Below the pieces are notes generated by a model that saw only the letters and a list, made by a program, of their open reading frames with translations, made no database searches and was not told the origin of the DNA. A stretch of 64,000 bases of DNA from positions 1,643,527 to 1,707,526 of the forward strand of contig NZ_AP024678.1 in the NCBI RefSeq assembly GCF_025999095.1, in the 5' to 3' direction. Source of the stretch: Thermosynechococcus sp. (GTDB lineage Bacteria > Cyanobacteriota > Cyanobacteriia > Thermosynechococcales > Thermosynechococcaceae). Both the position numbers and the translations under genes were made by a program. Positions 1 to 9,739 of the stretch are shown here, one piece after another; position 1 is the stretch's first letter; every line of letters begins with the position of its first letter.

Positions 1-2
1 AT

Positions 3-1733
3 GCTGGACTTGATGATGAAATGACCATTGCCAATCCCCAAGTCCATAGCATGGGCATGAGTGCCGTTGGCTCAGAGGCCGCAGTGATGACCGATGCTGG
101 CACTGAGACCTTTGCGGTTCTACCGGATGAATTTGATCTCAACCAGCAAAGTCTTGAGGAGTTGGCTGATTTTAGCCTCGATCTCAGCCAAAGCACGGCC
201 AGCCATGCCGAAGCGCCTGCCTCGAAAGAAAAACAACATCTCTCAACCTTTACTGAGCAAGCGTCGGTTGCCAGTGTCGCTGCTTCACCCTCTACGGCTT
301 CACCTGTAGTTGAGGGCAAAGCAACGTCCACCCCAGCCGCAGCCGCAGGCTCCTTAGAGCAACAAACCATTACCGCAGCGCTGTTAACAGGTGTTCTTTC
401 GGCCTTAGCCGCTGGCGCTGTCAGTGTGGGTTTTCGTACCCCGCTGCCTGTTCCTTTGATCAGTACTGCTGCTACCGGTCTGATTGCCGGTGGGGCAGCC
501 TATGGCTTAGGACGGCGCACTGTCAGTCGCATCAAACACTTCTGTACAGATTTGCAGGCCCAGTGTAACGCCGTGATTGCCGGTGACATGACAGCCCGAA
601 TGCCAGTGGGCAGTGATGATGAGCTGGGACTTCTCGCCCAAAGCTTTAACCAGATGACGGACACCATCCAGCAAATTACCGCGGATGCTCAGAGAAAAGC
701 TGAGGAAATCGAGCGGCAGCGGGATGACCTGCAACGCCAAGTGATCCGACTCCTCGATGATGTGGAGGGGGCTGCCCGCGGGGACCTGACCGTACAAGCG
801 GAAGTGACAGCGGACGTACTCGGAGCAGTGGCTGACTCCTTTAACCTGACAATTCACAACCTGCGGACGATTGTGCAACAGGTGAAAATTGCCGCCCAGC
901 AGGTGAGTCGTGGTGCCGCAGAAAACGAAACCTTCGCCCGTAGTCTCTCAGCAGATGCCCTGCGGCAAGCGGAGGAGCTAGCCGTCACCCTGAACTCGGT
1001 ACAGATGATGACCAATGCGATTCAGCGGGTGGCCGAAAGTGCCCAAGAAGCCAATGAGGTGGCCCGCAATGCCTCAGAAACAGCCCTCCGTGGTGGTGAG
1101 GCAGTGGAACGCACGGTGGCAGGTATTTTGCAGATTCGGGAAACAGTAGCGGAAACCACCCGCAAGGTGAAGCGCCTAGCGGAATCTTCCCAAGAGATTG
1201 CCAAGATTGTGGGTGTGATCTCGTCGATCGCCAACCGCACAAACCTGTTGGCGCTAAACGCCAGTATTGAGGCCGCACGGGCCGGGGAAGCAGGTCGGGG
1301 GTTTGCGGTGGTGGCCGATGAGGTGCGGCAACTGGCAGACCGAGCAGCCAAAGCCTCCAAGGAAATTGAGCAGATTGTCTTGCAAATTCAAAGCGAAACT
1401 GGCGCGGTGATGACCGCTATGGAAGAAGGGACGCAGCAGGTGATTGAGGGGACGAAGCGGGCAGAGCAAGCCAAGCACGCCCTTGAGGACATCATCCAGG
1501 TGTCGTCGCAAATTGATACCCTGGTGCGCTCGATTACCAACGCCACAGTGGAACAAACCGAATCGGCACGAGCGATGGCTCAGGTGATGCAATCCATTGA
1601 GCTGACAGCGCAGGCCACTTCTCAGGAGGCACAGCGGGTGTCCGACTCATTGCAAGGTCTAGTGAGTGTGGCACGCAACTTGCAGGCATCGGTGGAACGA
1701 TTCCGCGTTGAAAATACTGAAGATCAAGCCTAA
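3..1733 (+). CDS. Methyl-accepting chemotaxis protein, PilJ type (5' end probably outside window)
   Basis: Membrane chemoreceptor that would control the CheA kinase encoded next. Counted from the ATG at 21, two hydrophobic stretches lie at about residues 115-165, followed by a HAMP region (about 168-220), a second HAMP-like segment (about 240-290), and a long coiled signalling domain. The conserved hairpin tip is visible ([19 protein letters not shown], about residues 403-421). The frame stays open to base 3 and reads AGLDDE before the ATG at 21. That ATG has no Shine-Dalgarno sequence, so the true start is probably upstream of the window. The N-terminal part is acidic and low in complexity, as often seen in cyanobacterial PilJ proteins. 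Family assignment is firm; ligand and exact start are unknown. Confidence 0.88.
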   Translation, partial: AGLDDEMTIANPQVHSMGMSAVGSEAAVMTDAGTETFAVLPDEFDLNQQSLEELADFSLDLSQSTASHAEAPASKEKQHLSTFTEQASVASVAASPSTASPVVEGKATSTPAAAAGSLEQQTITAALLTGVLSALAAGAVSVGFRTPLPVPLISTAATGLIAGGAAYGLGRRTVSRIKHFCTDLQAQCNAVIAGDMTARMPVGSDDELGLLAQSFNQMTDTIQQITADAQRKAEEIERQRDDLQRQVIRLLDDVEGAARGDLTVQAEVTADVLGAVADSFNLTIHNLRTIVQQVKIAAQQVSRGAAENETFARSLSADALRQAEELAVTLNSVQMMTNAIQRVAESAQEANEVARNASETALRGGEAVERTVAGILQIRETVAETTRKVKRLAESSQEIAKIVGVISSIANRTNLLALNASIEAARAGEAGRGFAVVADEVRQLADRAAKASKEIEQIVLQIQSETGAVMTAMEEGTQQVIEGTKRAEQAKHALEDIIQVSSQIDTLVRSITNATVEQTESARAMAQVMQSIELTAQATSQEAQRVSDSLQGLVSVARNLQASVERFRVENTEDQA

Positions 1734-1751
1734 GCAATCCGGGAGGGGGCT

Positions 1752-4700
1752 ATGCAAAGCGATCAACAAAAGCGCATTCTCGGCTACTTCATTGAGGAAG
1801 CGCAGGAACACCTGACCACCATTGAAGATAGTTTGATGAATCTCCAGCAGGTAGTCAATGACCCTGAGGCGATGAGTGAAATGTTTCGGGCAGCCCACTC
1901 CGTCAAAGGGGGAGCGGCCATGCTCGGACTCCACAGTATTCAGCACACCGCCCACAAGCTGGAGGACTACTTCAAAATCCTACGGGAGCATCCCGTCACC
2001 GTGGATGAAACCCTAGAGCAACTGTTTTTGCAAGCCTTTGATGCCCTGCGGGAACTCCTCGATGAATTGCAAGGCCCCTTTGGTTTGACGGAGGAGACAG
2101 CAACCGCAACCCTGAACCGGGTGGAGCCAGTCTTTAGTCAACTGCAAGCTCACTTGAGCCACTTGACCCAAGGAGGAGAGGCGCCGCCTCCTGTAACTGC
2201 TGCTTCTTCCCCCGTGGCCGAACCCATTGCGCCAGCGGTACAACCCGTTGCTGATTCAAGCTACCGCCTAGTCTTTCAAACGGAGGTCCCCGATCGCCTG
2301 CGGGCAATGTTGCAGCTCTTTAAGCAGACCGATTCGCCCCAAGTGCGGCAAGCATTGGCGGAGGCCTGTTCTAATTTGGGTCAATTGGGGGAAACCTTTG
2401 CCCTGCCCCAGTGGGTTGAATTGCTGGCGATCGCTCAACAGGCGGTGAGTAACACGGCTCAGCCCCTCACGGCTTTGGCACCAGTGGTGATCAAAGAGAT
2501 TATGGCAGCTCGCGACTTGGTGCTCAATGGTCAAGGCAGTGCGATTCGTCCCAGTGACAGTTTAGTGGCGCTTCAACCCCCTGTGATTGAGGAAACTGCG
2601 GCGGTTGTTCCCGAAGGGCCAGAGCCTTCGGTCTTGGCATCAGCCCCCGTGACCGAATCACCGGCACCCCTTGAAATGGCCTCTGAGGTTGCTCCGCCAG
2701 AGGTGGCTGCCCCTGAAGAAGTTGAGATTTCCGAGCCAATGAGTGGCGGCCATGGTGTCACTGTTTTTGAGGAGGAAAGTAGCACTGATTTCCAAGAATT
2801 GAGTGACATTTTTAGTGATCCAACGGCGCTGCCGACGGAGTGGCTAGAGGAGACCCTTGAGGAGAATTTGGCCAATTTAGGACCGGGCGATGAAGCGGCC
2901 TTTGATGAGGAGATTTCCGACTTTTTGAACATGATGGCTTCTGAGGAGTTGCCTGAGGCAGAATCCAGCCTTGAGGCCATCCTCGATGAAATTCAGGAAC
3001 TTTCTGATGAGCAGCTCTCTGCAGAAGGAGGGGAGGCATCCCTTGATGATCTCATGTCGCCAGCGATCGCCGAAAGCATAGCTGAAGCCCTTGAGGCGCC
3101 CCTGACACCTGACCGTCCTACCGAGGAGAGGGCAGCCGCAGAGCCCGCCGAACTCGATCTGAGTGCATTCCTTGAACAATTCACCGAGGAAGCCCCCTCA
3201 GGGATGGCAGCTTTTGATGAGGCAGTGGCTTCCCTAGAAGAGTTTTGGGGTGAGGTGGAAACCCCCGCGGCTCCCGATCTGCTTCCCCTAGAAGAGGATT
3301 CTGAAATCCCTGCCTTGAGTGATGTTGCTGAGGATGTGGCTGAGTTCCTCGAAGAGGTACCGGGTCTCAATGATGTCCTAGAAAACTTGGTTGTGGATAA
3401 TGGGGCGGAAGAAGCCCTTTCAGAATTTATTACCCCAGCAAGCACTGACGATCCTTGGGCGGAAACGCCATCCTCCTTGGAGGCGCCAGCGATCGCCGAG
3501 CCAAGTATGCCGGAAGTCACAGCGGCAAATATGACTGAACCCGAAGCACTCGTGGAGGAGGTCCTAGCCTCTGCCGAGACGGAGGGTATCGCCGAGCTAG
3601 AATCCCTCTTGGAGGCGTCTGTACCCTCTGCTGAGGCGGCGAGCATTGCTGAGCCAGAAGCAGTGGTGAATGACGCCACCGCCCCTGCCACCCCCGAAAG
3701 CGTCCTGGAGGAATTAGAGGGGTTAATTGAGCAAAGTACAACCCCTACAACCCCACCCGAGGCTGCCCCATTCCACGAATTGGATCAGCTTTTGGAGACG
3801 GCGGCAGCACCGACATCGGCCTTTGAGGATCTAGAGCAACTCCTGGGGCAAGCCACCCCTGGGGCACCCACACCACCGCCACCAACAGCAACGCCTTCCA
3901 CGGCTGAGGATAGTTTTGCCGATCTAGAGAAATTAATTCCCCAACCCGCAGGGAGGAGTGAAAAGGCAGCCACCCCGCGGCGAACGGCAGCAGGGGCAAA
4001 AGGCGGCTCCTTGGTGGAACAAACCATGCGTGTACCGGTGCGCCACCTCGATACCCTGAGTAACCTCGTTGGGGAGTTGGTGGTCAACCGCAATAGCCTC
4101 GAAGACACCCAAGAACGTCTGCGGCAGTTCCTCGATAACTTGCTCTACCAAGTCCAACAACTGGGGGAGGTCAGCCAACAAATGCAGGACCTCTACGAGC
4201 GATCGCTCCTAGAGAGTTCACTGTTGGGCGCGACAACTGCACGGGCAGCCAATGGCCAAGGAGAACAGAGCACCCACGCCACAGGTGTCGAGTTTGATGC
4301 CTTGGAAATGGATCGCTTTACCGGCTTCCACACCCTTTCTCAGGAGGTGATCGAGCGGATTGTGCGGGTGCGGGAGGCCGCCGACGATATCCAGTACGTA
4401 ATTGATGAAGTGGAGCAGGTGGCCCGGCAGTTTCGTCAAGTCACGACCCAAGTCCAAGAGGGCTTGAGCCGCTCCCGAATGGTCCCCTTCCGTGAAATGT
4501 CTTCCCGCTTACCGGGAGCTGTGCGCCGCGTTGCCAGTACCATCGGCAAACAAGTAGAACTCAAGATTGAGGGAGAAGATACCCTCATTGACAAGGGGAT
4601 CCTTGAAAAACTCTTTGACCCAATGACCCACCTGATCAATAACGCTGTCTATCACGGTATTGAAATGCCCGAAGAGCGGCGGCGATTGGGCAAACCTGAA

Positions 4701-5951
4701 AAAGGCCTGATTCGCGTACGGGCCTTCTATCAAGGTAGTCAAGCGATTATCTCCGTCAGTGACGATGGGGCGGGAATTGACCCAGAACGGGTAAAACGCA
4801 AGGCGATCGAGAAGGGTCTCCTGAAGGAGGCCGATGCCCCCAACCTTTCCCGCCAAGAGGTCTATGCCTTCCTCTTCCAATCGGGATTTAGCACCAAAGA
4901 TCAAGCGGATGCCCTGGCGGGTCGCGGTGTGGGTATGGATGTGGTGCGCAAAAATCTGGAGGACATTCGCGGCACCATTAACATTGACTCCACGGTAGGC
5001 AAAGGCACGACATTTACCATCCGCTTGCCCCTGACCCTGAGCATTACCAAAGCCCTCTGTTGCATTGATAACCACTGCCGCATTGCCTTCCCCATTGACG
5101 GCGTGGAAGATATGCTGGATATTCCCCAAGAGCGCATCCAAACCCGAGAGGATGGTCAGCGCGTCCTCTCGTGGCGCGATCGCCAGCTGCCGGTGCGTAA
5201 ACTCGGGGATTTGCTGAAGTACAGCCGCCAGATCAGCCGTAGCAATGTCTATGGCGGTAGTACCCAAGATGATGGCATGGTCTCGATTGTCGTGCTGCGC
5301 AGTGGCGACGATCTCGTAGCCATGGAGGTGGATCAGGTCATTGGTGAACAGGAAATCGTGATCAAGCAGTTGTCGGGGCCGGTACCGAAGCCGGTGGGGG
5401 TTGCTGGGGTCACTGTCCAAGGGGATGGCCGCGCGATGGCGATCGCTGACGTGCTGGAAATTATTGACCTGTCCCTAGGACGCATGGATCGCGAGTGGCG
5501 CGGGTTTGGCCACACCATGGAGGTTGCCGAGCCAGAGGAAGCCTCGGAGCCCCTAGTGCTGATCATCGACGACTCAATTACGGTGCGGGAGTTGCTCTCA
5601 ATGACCTTTACGCGGGCAGGCTACCGCGTCGAGCAGGCCCGCGATGGTCAAGATGCCTGGGAAAAACTGCGCTCTGGCTTGCCCTGTGACCTGGTGTTCT
5701 GTGACATTGAGATGCCCCGCATGGATGGTCTGGAGTTGCTCTCGCGGATTCAAAAGGATCCTAAGCTCAACCATCTGCCGATCGCCATGCTCACCTCCCG
5801 GGGCGCCGATCGCCACCGCAGAATGGCCGCCCAACTGGGGGCACGGGCCTACTTTACCAAGCCCTACCTGGAGGAGCAATTACTGGATGCGGCGGCGCGC
5901 CTCCTCAAGGGTGAAGTTCTGGTGCAACAGGAGCCGACACCTACCCCATGA
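1752..5951 (+). CDS. Hybrid CheA-type histidine kinase with C-terminal receiver (PilL-like)
   Basis: Kinase of a type IV pilus/phototaxis-like chemosensory pathway. The order is: N-terminal Hpt domain with phospho-acceptor His49 (AAHSVKGG); an unusually long acidic Ala/Glu/Pro-rich linker (about residues 280-730); P3 dimerisation helices; HATPase domain with N box (HLINNAVYHG) and G boxes (DDGAGID, GRGVGMDVV); CheW-like domain; and a receiver domain with DDS at its start, acceptor Asp in FCDIEMPRMDG and Lys in FTKPY. The start lies 18 bases after the receptor stop, behind a GGGAGGGGG ribosome site. It is far longer than E. coli CheA because of the linker and receiver. The next gene overlaps it by ATGA, so they are probably cotranscribed. 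Confidence 0.95.
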   Translation: MQSDQQKRILGYFIEEAQEHLTTIEDSLMNLQQVVNDPEAMSEMFRAAHSVKGGAAMLGLHSIQHTAHKLEDYFKILREHPVTVDETLEQLFLQAFDALRELLDELQGPFGLTEETATATLNRVEPVFSQLQAHLSHLTQGGEAPPPVTAASSPVAEPIAPAVQPVADSSYRLVFQTEVPDRLRAMLQLFKQTDSPQVRQALAEACSNLGQLGETFALPQWVELLAIAQQAVSNTAQPLTALAPVVIKEIMAARDLVLNGQGSAIRPSDSLVALQPPVIEETAAVVPEGPEPSVLASAPVTESPAPLEMASEVAPPEVAAPEEVEISEPMSGGHGVTVFEEESSTDFQELSDIFSDPTALPTEWLEETLEENLANLGPGDEAAFDEEISDFLNMMASEELPEAESSLEAILDEIQELSDEQLSAEGGEASLDDLMSPAIAESIAEALEAPLTPDRPTEERAAAEPAELDLSAFLEQFTEEAPSGMAAFDEAVASLEEFWGEVETPAAPDLLPLEEDSEIPALSDVAEDVAEFLEEVPGLNDVLENLVVDNGAEEALSEFITPASTDDPWAETPSSLEAPAIAEPSMPEVTAANMTEPEALVEEVLASAETEGIAELESLLEASVPSAEAASIAEPEAVVNDATAPATPESVLEELEGLIEQSTTPTTPPEAAPFHELDQLLETAAAPTSAFEDLEQLLGQATPGAPTPPPPTATPSTAEDSFADLEKLIPQPAGRSEKAATPRRTAAGAKGGSLVEQTMRVPVRHLDTLSNLVGELVVNRNSLEDTQERLRQFLDNLLYQVQQLGEVSQQMQDLYERSLLESSLLGATTARAANGQGEQSTHATGVEFDALEMDRFTGFHTLSQEVIERIVRVREAADDIQYVIDEVEQVARQFRQVTTQVQEGLSRSRMVPFREMSSRLPGAVRRVASTIGKQVELKIEGEDTLIDKGILEKLFDPMTHLINNAVYHGIEMPEERRRLGKPEKGLIRVRAFYQGSQAIISVSDDGAGIDPERVKRKAIEKGLLKEADAPNLSRQEVYAFLFQSGFSTKDQADALAGRGVGMDVVRKNLEDIRGTINIDSTVGKGTTFTIRLPLTLSITKALCCIDNHCRIAFPIDGVEDMLDIPQERIQTREDGQRVLSWRDRQLPVRKLGDLLKYSRQISRSNVYGGSTQDDGMVSIVVLRSGDDLVAMEVDQVIGEQEIVIKQLSGPVPKPVGVAGVTVQGDGRAMAIADVLEIIDLSLGRMDREWRGFGHTMEVAEPEEASEPLVLIIDDSITVRELLSMTFTRAGYRVEQARDGQDAWEKLRSGLPCDLVFCDIEMPRMDGLELLSRIQKDPKLNHLPIAMLTSRGADRHRRMAAQLGARAYFTKPYLEEQLLDAAARLLKGEVLVQQEPTPTP

Positions 5952-8617
5952 GTGAGCGATCGCCGGCCCTAGCAGACTTTCTTGCCCAACTCCCCTTTCA
6001 ACTCGACGCCTTTCAAGAAGCAGCGATCGCTGCCCTAGAGGCGGGTCGCTCTGTGGTGGTTTGTGCCCCTACGGGGTCAGGCAAAACCCTCATTGGTGAG
6101 TATGCAATTCACCGTGCCCTGACACGGCAGCAACGGGTGTTTTACACCACCCCCCTGAAGGCCCTCTCAAACCAGAAGTGGCGGGACTTTCAGCAGCAGT
6201 TTGGCGCGGAGCAGGTGGGCCTCTTAACCGGGGATGTCTCAATTAACCGCGATGCCCCGATTCTCGTGATGACGACGGAAATTTTCCGCAATATGCTCTA
6301 TGGTACCCCCATTGGCGAAGTGGGCACCTCCCTTGCAGGCGTTGAAGTGGTGGTGCTGGATGAATGCCATTACATGAACGATCGCCAGCGGGGCACCGTC
6401 TGGGAAGAATCCATTATCTACTGTCCCAAGGACATTCAACTGGTGGCCCTCTCCGCCACAATCGCCAACGGCGAACAACTCACCGACTGGATCCAATCCG
6501 TCCATGGGGAGGCCGAACTCATCTACTCCGACTGGCGACCCATTCCACTGCACTTTTACTTTTGCAATGGCAAGGGACTCTTTCCCCTCCTGGATGGTCA
6601 ACGTAAACGCCTCAACCCGAAGCTCCACGGCCAGAGCGAACTGCGGCGCCGCGGCGGCAAGCGGGACTTCTTGAGCATTCGCTACGTGGTTAGTCAACTG
6701 CAACAGCGGGACATGCTACCGGCGATTTACTTTATCTTTAGTCGCCGTGGCTGTGACCAAGCGGTTCAAGAGGTCTTGGGCATGAATCTGCTCACCCAGG
6801 CGGAACAGCAGGCACTGGCGGAACGGGTCGAGGCCTTTTGGGTCCAGCATCAGGACATTGTGGCCCCGGAAATGATTGTCCCCCTCTACCAAGGGATTGC
6901 CGCTCACCATGCCGGGGTGCTCCCCGTGGTGAAGACCCTTGTGGAAACGCTCTTTCAGGAGGGCCTGATCAAACTGGTTTTTGCCACAGAAACGCTGGCT
7001 GCGGGGATCAACATGCCGGCGCGCACCACTGTGATTTCGACTCTCTCGAAGCGCACCGACAGCGGTCATCGCCTCTTGACAGCCTCGGAGTTCCTGCAAA
7101 TGGCAGGACGAGCCGGCCGCCGGGGCATGGATACGGTGGGTCATGTAGTTACCTTGCAAACCCCCTTTGAGGGTGCCCATGAAGCAGCATTTTTGGCCAC
7201 CGCCGCTCCGGATCCCCTGATGAGCCAATTTACCCCCAGCTATGGTATGGTCTTGAACCTGCTGCAACGCCACACCCTTGAAGAAGCGCGGGAACTGGTG
7301 GAGCGCAGTTTTGGCCAATATTTGGCCACATTGCAACTGACCCCGCAGCGGCAGGCGATCGCCCAACTGGAAACGGAACTGCAAACCGTGCAACAACGCC
7401 TTGCAGGAATTGATCGCCAGCAACTAGCGCAGTATCAAAAGCTGCGGGAACGACTACGGCAGGATCAACGCCTCCTGAAAATCCTCGAACAGCAGGCGGA
7501 GCAGGAACGGGCCCAAGCACTTCTTCCTTTTATGATGGCCGTGCCAGCGGGGACCTGGCTCCATATCAAATCCCCCCTGCGGGAGCATCCCCCCTTAGCC
7601 GCCGTCCTCTGTCAACCCGTTGCCGGTGCAGGCCAGTTGCCCCACTGGTTGTGCCTTGCTGCCGATGGTCGTTTGCGGGTAGTTGGCATTGATGACATTT
7701 TGGGGGTCTATCCCGATCGCCCCCCCTGTGATCGTCTGCCGCCGCTCCCAGAGGCGATGAAACTGCGCCTAGGGGAAAGCTATCCCTGCCATGGGGCGGA
7801 TCACTACCTTGGTCCCCTCCCTGACCTTCCACCCGTCTTAGCTGCGCCGGAAGTGGCTGCCCAAGCTGCTAAAATCGCTGACCTAGAGGCCAAACTCAGC
7901 CAATTGCAAGGGCGTCTGCCGCAAAATATCCATTCGCTGCTGCGCTTAGTTCGTCGCGAAGAACGGCTACAAACGGAACTGCGCGATCGCCAGCAGAAAC
8001 TCCATCAACAGTCCCAACGCCACTGGGAGCAATTTCTGGCCCTCATTGCTGCACTGCAAGACTTTGGTGGCCTCAACGACCTCACCCCCACTCCCCTTGG
8101 GGAAATGGCCGCTGCCCTGCGGGGAGAGAACGAACTCTGGTTGGCCTTGGCCTTAGCCTCTGGCGAACTAGATGACTTGCCCCCCCACCTCTTGGCGGCA
8201 GCGGTTGCGGCTCTAGTGACTGAAACGCCCCGCTCCGACAGTTGGTGCAACTACCCCATTCCCAGTGAAGTGGAAGAACGCCTTGCCGCCCTTAGCCCCA
8301 TTCGCCGGCGGCTCTTTCAGGTGCAGCGCCGCCACGGCATTATCTTTCCCCTGTGGTACGAGTGGGATCTCATTGGCTTGGTGGAGCAGTGGGCCTTGGG
8401 CACGCCCTGGAATGAATTGTGCGCTCAAACCAATTTGGATGCCGGCGACATTGTGCGATTGCTGCGGCGCACCCTCGATTTTCTTGCCCAAATTCCCCAT
8501 GCCCCCCACACCAGTCCCCAACTGCGCCAAAGTGCCCAGCAGGCACGCTATCTCTTGGATCGCTTCCCTGTGAATGACCTGCTGGAAGGGGTGGAGCTAG
8601 AGGCGGCAACCGTCTAG
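5948..8617 (+). CDS. Ski2-like DEAD/DEAH-box RNA helicase with DSHCT domain
   Basis: Superfamily 2 ATP-dependent helicase of the Ski2/Mtr4 type, probably acting on RNA. Walker A is APTGSGKT (about residues 40-47), motif II is DECH in VVLDECHYMND, motif III is ALSATIAN, and motif VI is QMAGRAGRRGMD. A coiled segment follows at about 465-520. The C-terminal 150 residues resemble the DSHCT domain of exosome-linked helicases. At 889 residues the length fits the cyanobacterial members. Its ATG overlaps the stop of the CheA gene, so it is the last gene of the first chemosensory operon; whether that link is functional cannot be told from sequence. Confidence 0.92.
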   Translation: MSERSPALADFLAQLPFQLDAFQEAAIAALEAGRSVVVCAPTGSGKTLIGEYAIHRALTRQQRVFYTTPLKALSNQKWRDFQQQFGAEQVGLLTGDVSINRDAPILVMTTEIFRNMLYGTPIGEVGTSLAGVEVVVLDECHYMNDRQRGTVWEESIIYCPKDIQLVALSATIANGEQLTDWIQSVHGEAELIYSDWRPIPLHFYFCNGKGLFPLLDGQRKRLNPKLHGQSELRRRGGKRDFLSIRYVVSQLQQRDMLPAIYFIFSRRGCDQAVQEVLGMNLLTQAEQQALAERVEAFWVQHQDIVAPEMIVPLYQGIAAHHAGVLPVVKTLVETLFQEGLIKLVFATETLAAGINMPARTTVISTLSKRTDSGHRLLTASEFLQMAGRAGRRGMDTVGHVVTLQTPFEGAHEAAFLATAAPDPLMSQFTPSYGMVLNLLQRHTLEEARELVERSFGQYLATLQLTPQRQAIAQLETELQTVQQRLAGIDRQQLAQYQKLRERLRQDQRLLKILEQQAEQERAQALLPFMMAVPAGTWLHIKSPLREHPPLAAVLCQPVAGAGQLPHWLCLAADGRLRVVGIDDILGVYPDRPPCDRLPPLPEAMKLRLGESYPCHGADHYLGPLPDLPPVLAAPEVAAQAAKIADLEAKLSQLQGRLPQNIHSLLRLVRREERLQTELRDRQQKLHQQSQRHWEQFLALIAALQDFGGLNDLTPTPLGEMAAALRGENELWLALALASGELDDLPPHLLAAAVAALVTETPRSDSWCNYPIPSEVEERLAALSPIRRRLFQVQRRHGIIFPLWYEWDLIGLVEQWALGTPWNELCAQTNLDAGDIVRLLRRTLDFLAQIPHAPHTSPQLRQSAQQARYLLDRFPVNDLLEGVELEAATV

Positions 8618-8646
8618 TTTGCGTCATCATGGGTTCTCCAAGGAGT

Positions 8647-8718
8647 GGCTCAGGCGGGATTCGAACCTGCGACCTTGGGCTTATGAGTCCCCTGCTCTAA
8701 CCACTGAGCTACTGAGCC
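8647..8718 (-). tRNA. tRNA with anticodon CAT (Met elongator or lysidine-modified Ile2)
   Basis: On the minus strand a 72-base cloverleaf folds: acceptor GGCTCAG/CTGAGCC, D arm GCTC/GAGC, T arm GCAGG-TTCGAAT-CCCGC. The anticodon loop is CTCATAA, giving anticodon CAT. CCA is not encoded. The anticodon stem GGGGA/GCCCA has only its three inner-middle G-C pairs canonical (positions 27-43 and 31-39 do not pair). Sequence alone does not separate elongator tRNA-Met from tRNA-Ile read through lysidine; the initiator is unlikely because the stem lacks the three G-C pairs next to the loop. Confidence 0.93.
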
Positions 8719-8841
8719 GCAATTTTTGCACAATCTCTATTCTATAGCGTGAATATAGCAAAACTCAAGACCCTAAGCCGCGGATTCAGGGCCGAGTTAA
8801 CTTTACAATAGACAATGGATGGGTTAGAGGAAAGATAGGCA

Positions 8842-9216
8842 TTGAGCAAAGCAGAGCGCGTTGCCCTTGACAATAAGCTGTCGCAGCGGTTTATTCATCT
8901 CGATCCGGCAGGGTATTTCATTATCTACATTGACCCTGAGCAAGAACTGATCTGGATGAAACACTATCCCAATGCCATTAATGAGAAGGGCTTAGCAGTG
9001 GACCCCGACACCGGGGAACCCATTCCCACCAAAGGGAAAGTCACGCGGGAACCCGATTTGGTACTGAGCGGTCGAACGGCTAAGGAGTTATGTATTGAAC
9101 TCTTTGAAAAAGGTCGTCAACTGGTGACGATGTTTGACCATGCGGCCTATCTCGGTCGTGAATTGATGCGGGCACAGTTTTGTTTGGATGAAGGACTTGA
9201 GTATATCCAAGATTAG
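8842..9216 (+). CDS. Conserved cyanobacterial protein, probable DUF4346 family
   Basis: A 124-residue soluble protein of unknown function, starting at TTG 8842 with an AGAGGAAAG ribosome site just upstream. It has no signal peptide or membrane segment. It resembles the small DUF4346 proteins of cyanobacteria: a hydrophobic strand region (GYFIIYID), then a loop rich in acidic residues and proline, then a helical C-terminus. The family name is from memory and not certain. The next gene starts inside its last 29 bases in another frame, which suggests translational coupling with a cytochrome c. Confidence 0.75.
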   Translation: MSKAERVALDNKLSQRFIHLDPAGYFIIYIDPEQELIWMKHYPNAINEKGLAVDPDTGEPIPTKGKVTREPDLVLSGRTAKELCIELFEKGRQLVTMFDHAAYLGRELMRAQFCLDEGLEYIQD

Positions 9217-9706
9217 ACAACCCTGGCGCTGGGGGGTAGGGGCAGTCCTGTTGCTGCTCTGTGCCCTAGTGGGTACTGCCCTAGCAGCGATCGCCACCCC
9301 CGGTGGGAGCGGCACTGTCGATGTTTTGCCCTTAAATGCCCAGTTGGGGGCGCAAATTTATCTGCAGCGCTGTGGCAGTTGCCATCTCGCGGTGCCCCCG
9401 GAAACACTGCCCACTCAGGCATGGCAGGTGCTGATTCAAGATACCAATCACTACGGCGCGACCCTCGAACCCATCCCCCGCCCAGAGTTAGTGCCGCTGT
9501 GGAACTATTTGCGCACCTATTCGCGACCGCTTCCTGAGGATGCCCAAATCCCCTTTCGCGTGGGGCGATCGCCCTTCTTTCGCATCCTCCATCCCCGTGT
9601 TGAAGTGCCGCAGCCAGTCACCCTCAATGGCTGTGCCCAGTGTCATCCCCAGGCCACCCTCTTTAACTTTCGTGAGCTCAGTCCGCAGTGGCTGGATTCC
9701 CCCTAG
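9188..9706 (+). CDS. Diheme cytochrome c-like protein
   Basis: Exported electron-transfer protein with two c-type heme sites: CGSCH (about residues 58-62) and CAQCH (about 147-151). A basic start followed by a hydrophobic stretch (about residues 15-34) forms a signal peptide or membrane anchor, so the hemes would face the lumen or periplasm. The ATG at 9188 overlaps the preceding gene; no later ATG would keep the signal sequence. The redox partner is unknown. Two CxxCH motifs in an exported 172-residue protein make the class secure. Confidence 0.85.
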   Translation: MKDLSISKIRQPWRWGVGAVLLLLCALVGTALAAIATPGGSGTVDVLPLNAQLGAQIYLQRCGSCHLAVPPETLPTQAWQVLIQDTNHYGATLEPIPRPELVPLWNYLRTYSRPLPEDAQIPFRVGRSPFFRILHPRVEVPQPVTLNGCAQCHPQATLFNFRELSPQWLDSP

Positions 9707-9739
9707 AATGGTTAGGGATGGCGAATTCTCCACCGCCCC

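Noticed and set aside
2993-3691. 232-codon antisense open frame rich in Ser and Ala
   Set aside because: Antisense to the Ala/Glu-rich linker of CheA; the composition simply reflects the repeated GAG/GCC codons on the other strand.
4509-5420. 303-codon open frame antisense to the first CheA gene
   Set aside because: It mirrors the conserved kinase and CheW domains in a GC-rich gene, shows no family pattern, and has no ribosome site. It is a shadow.
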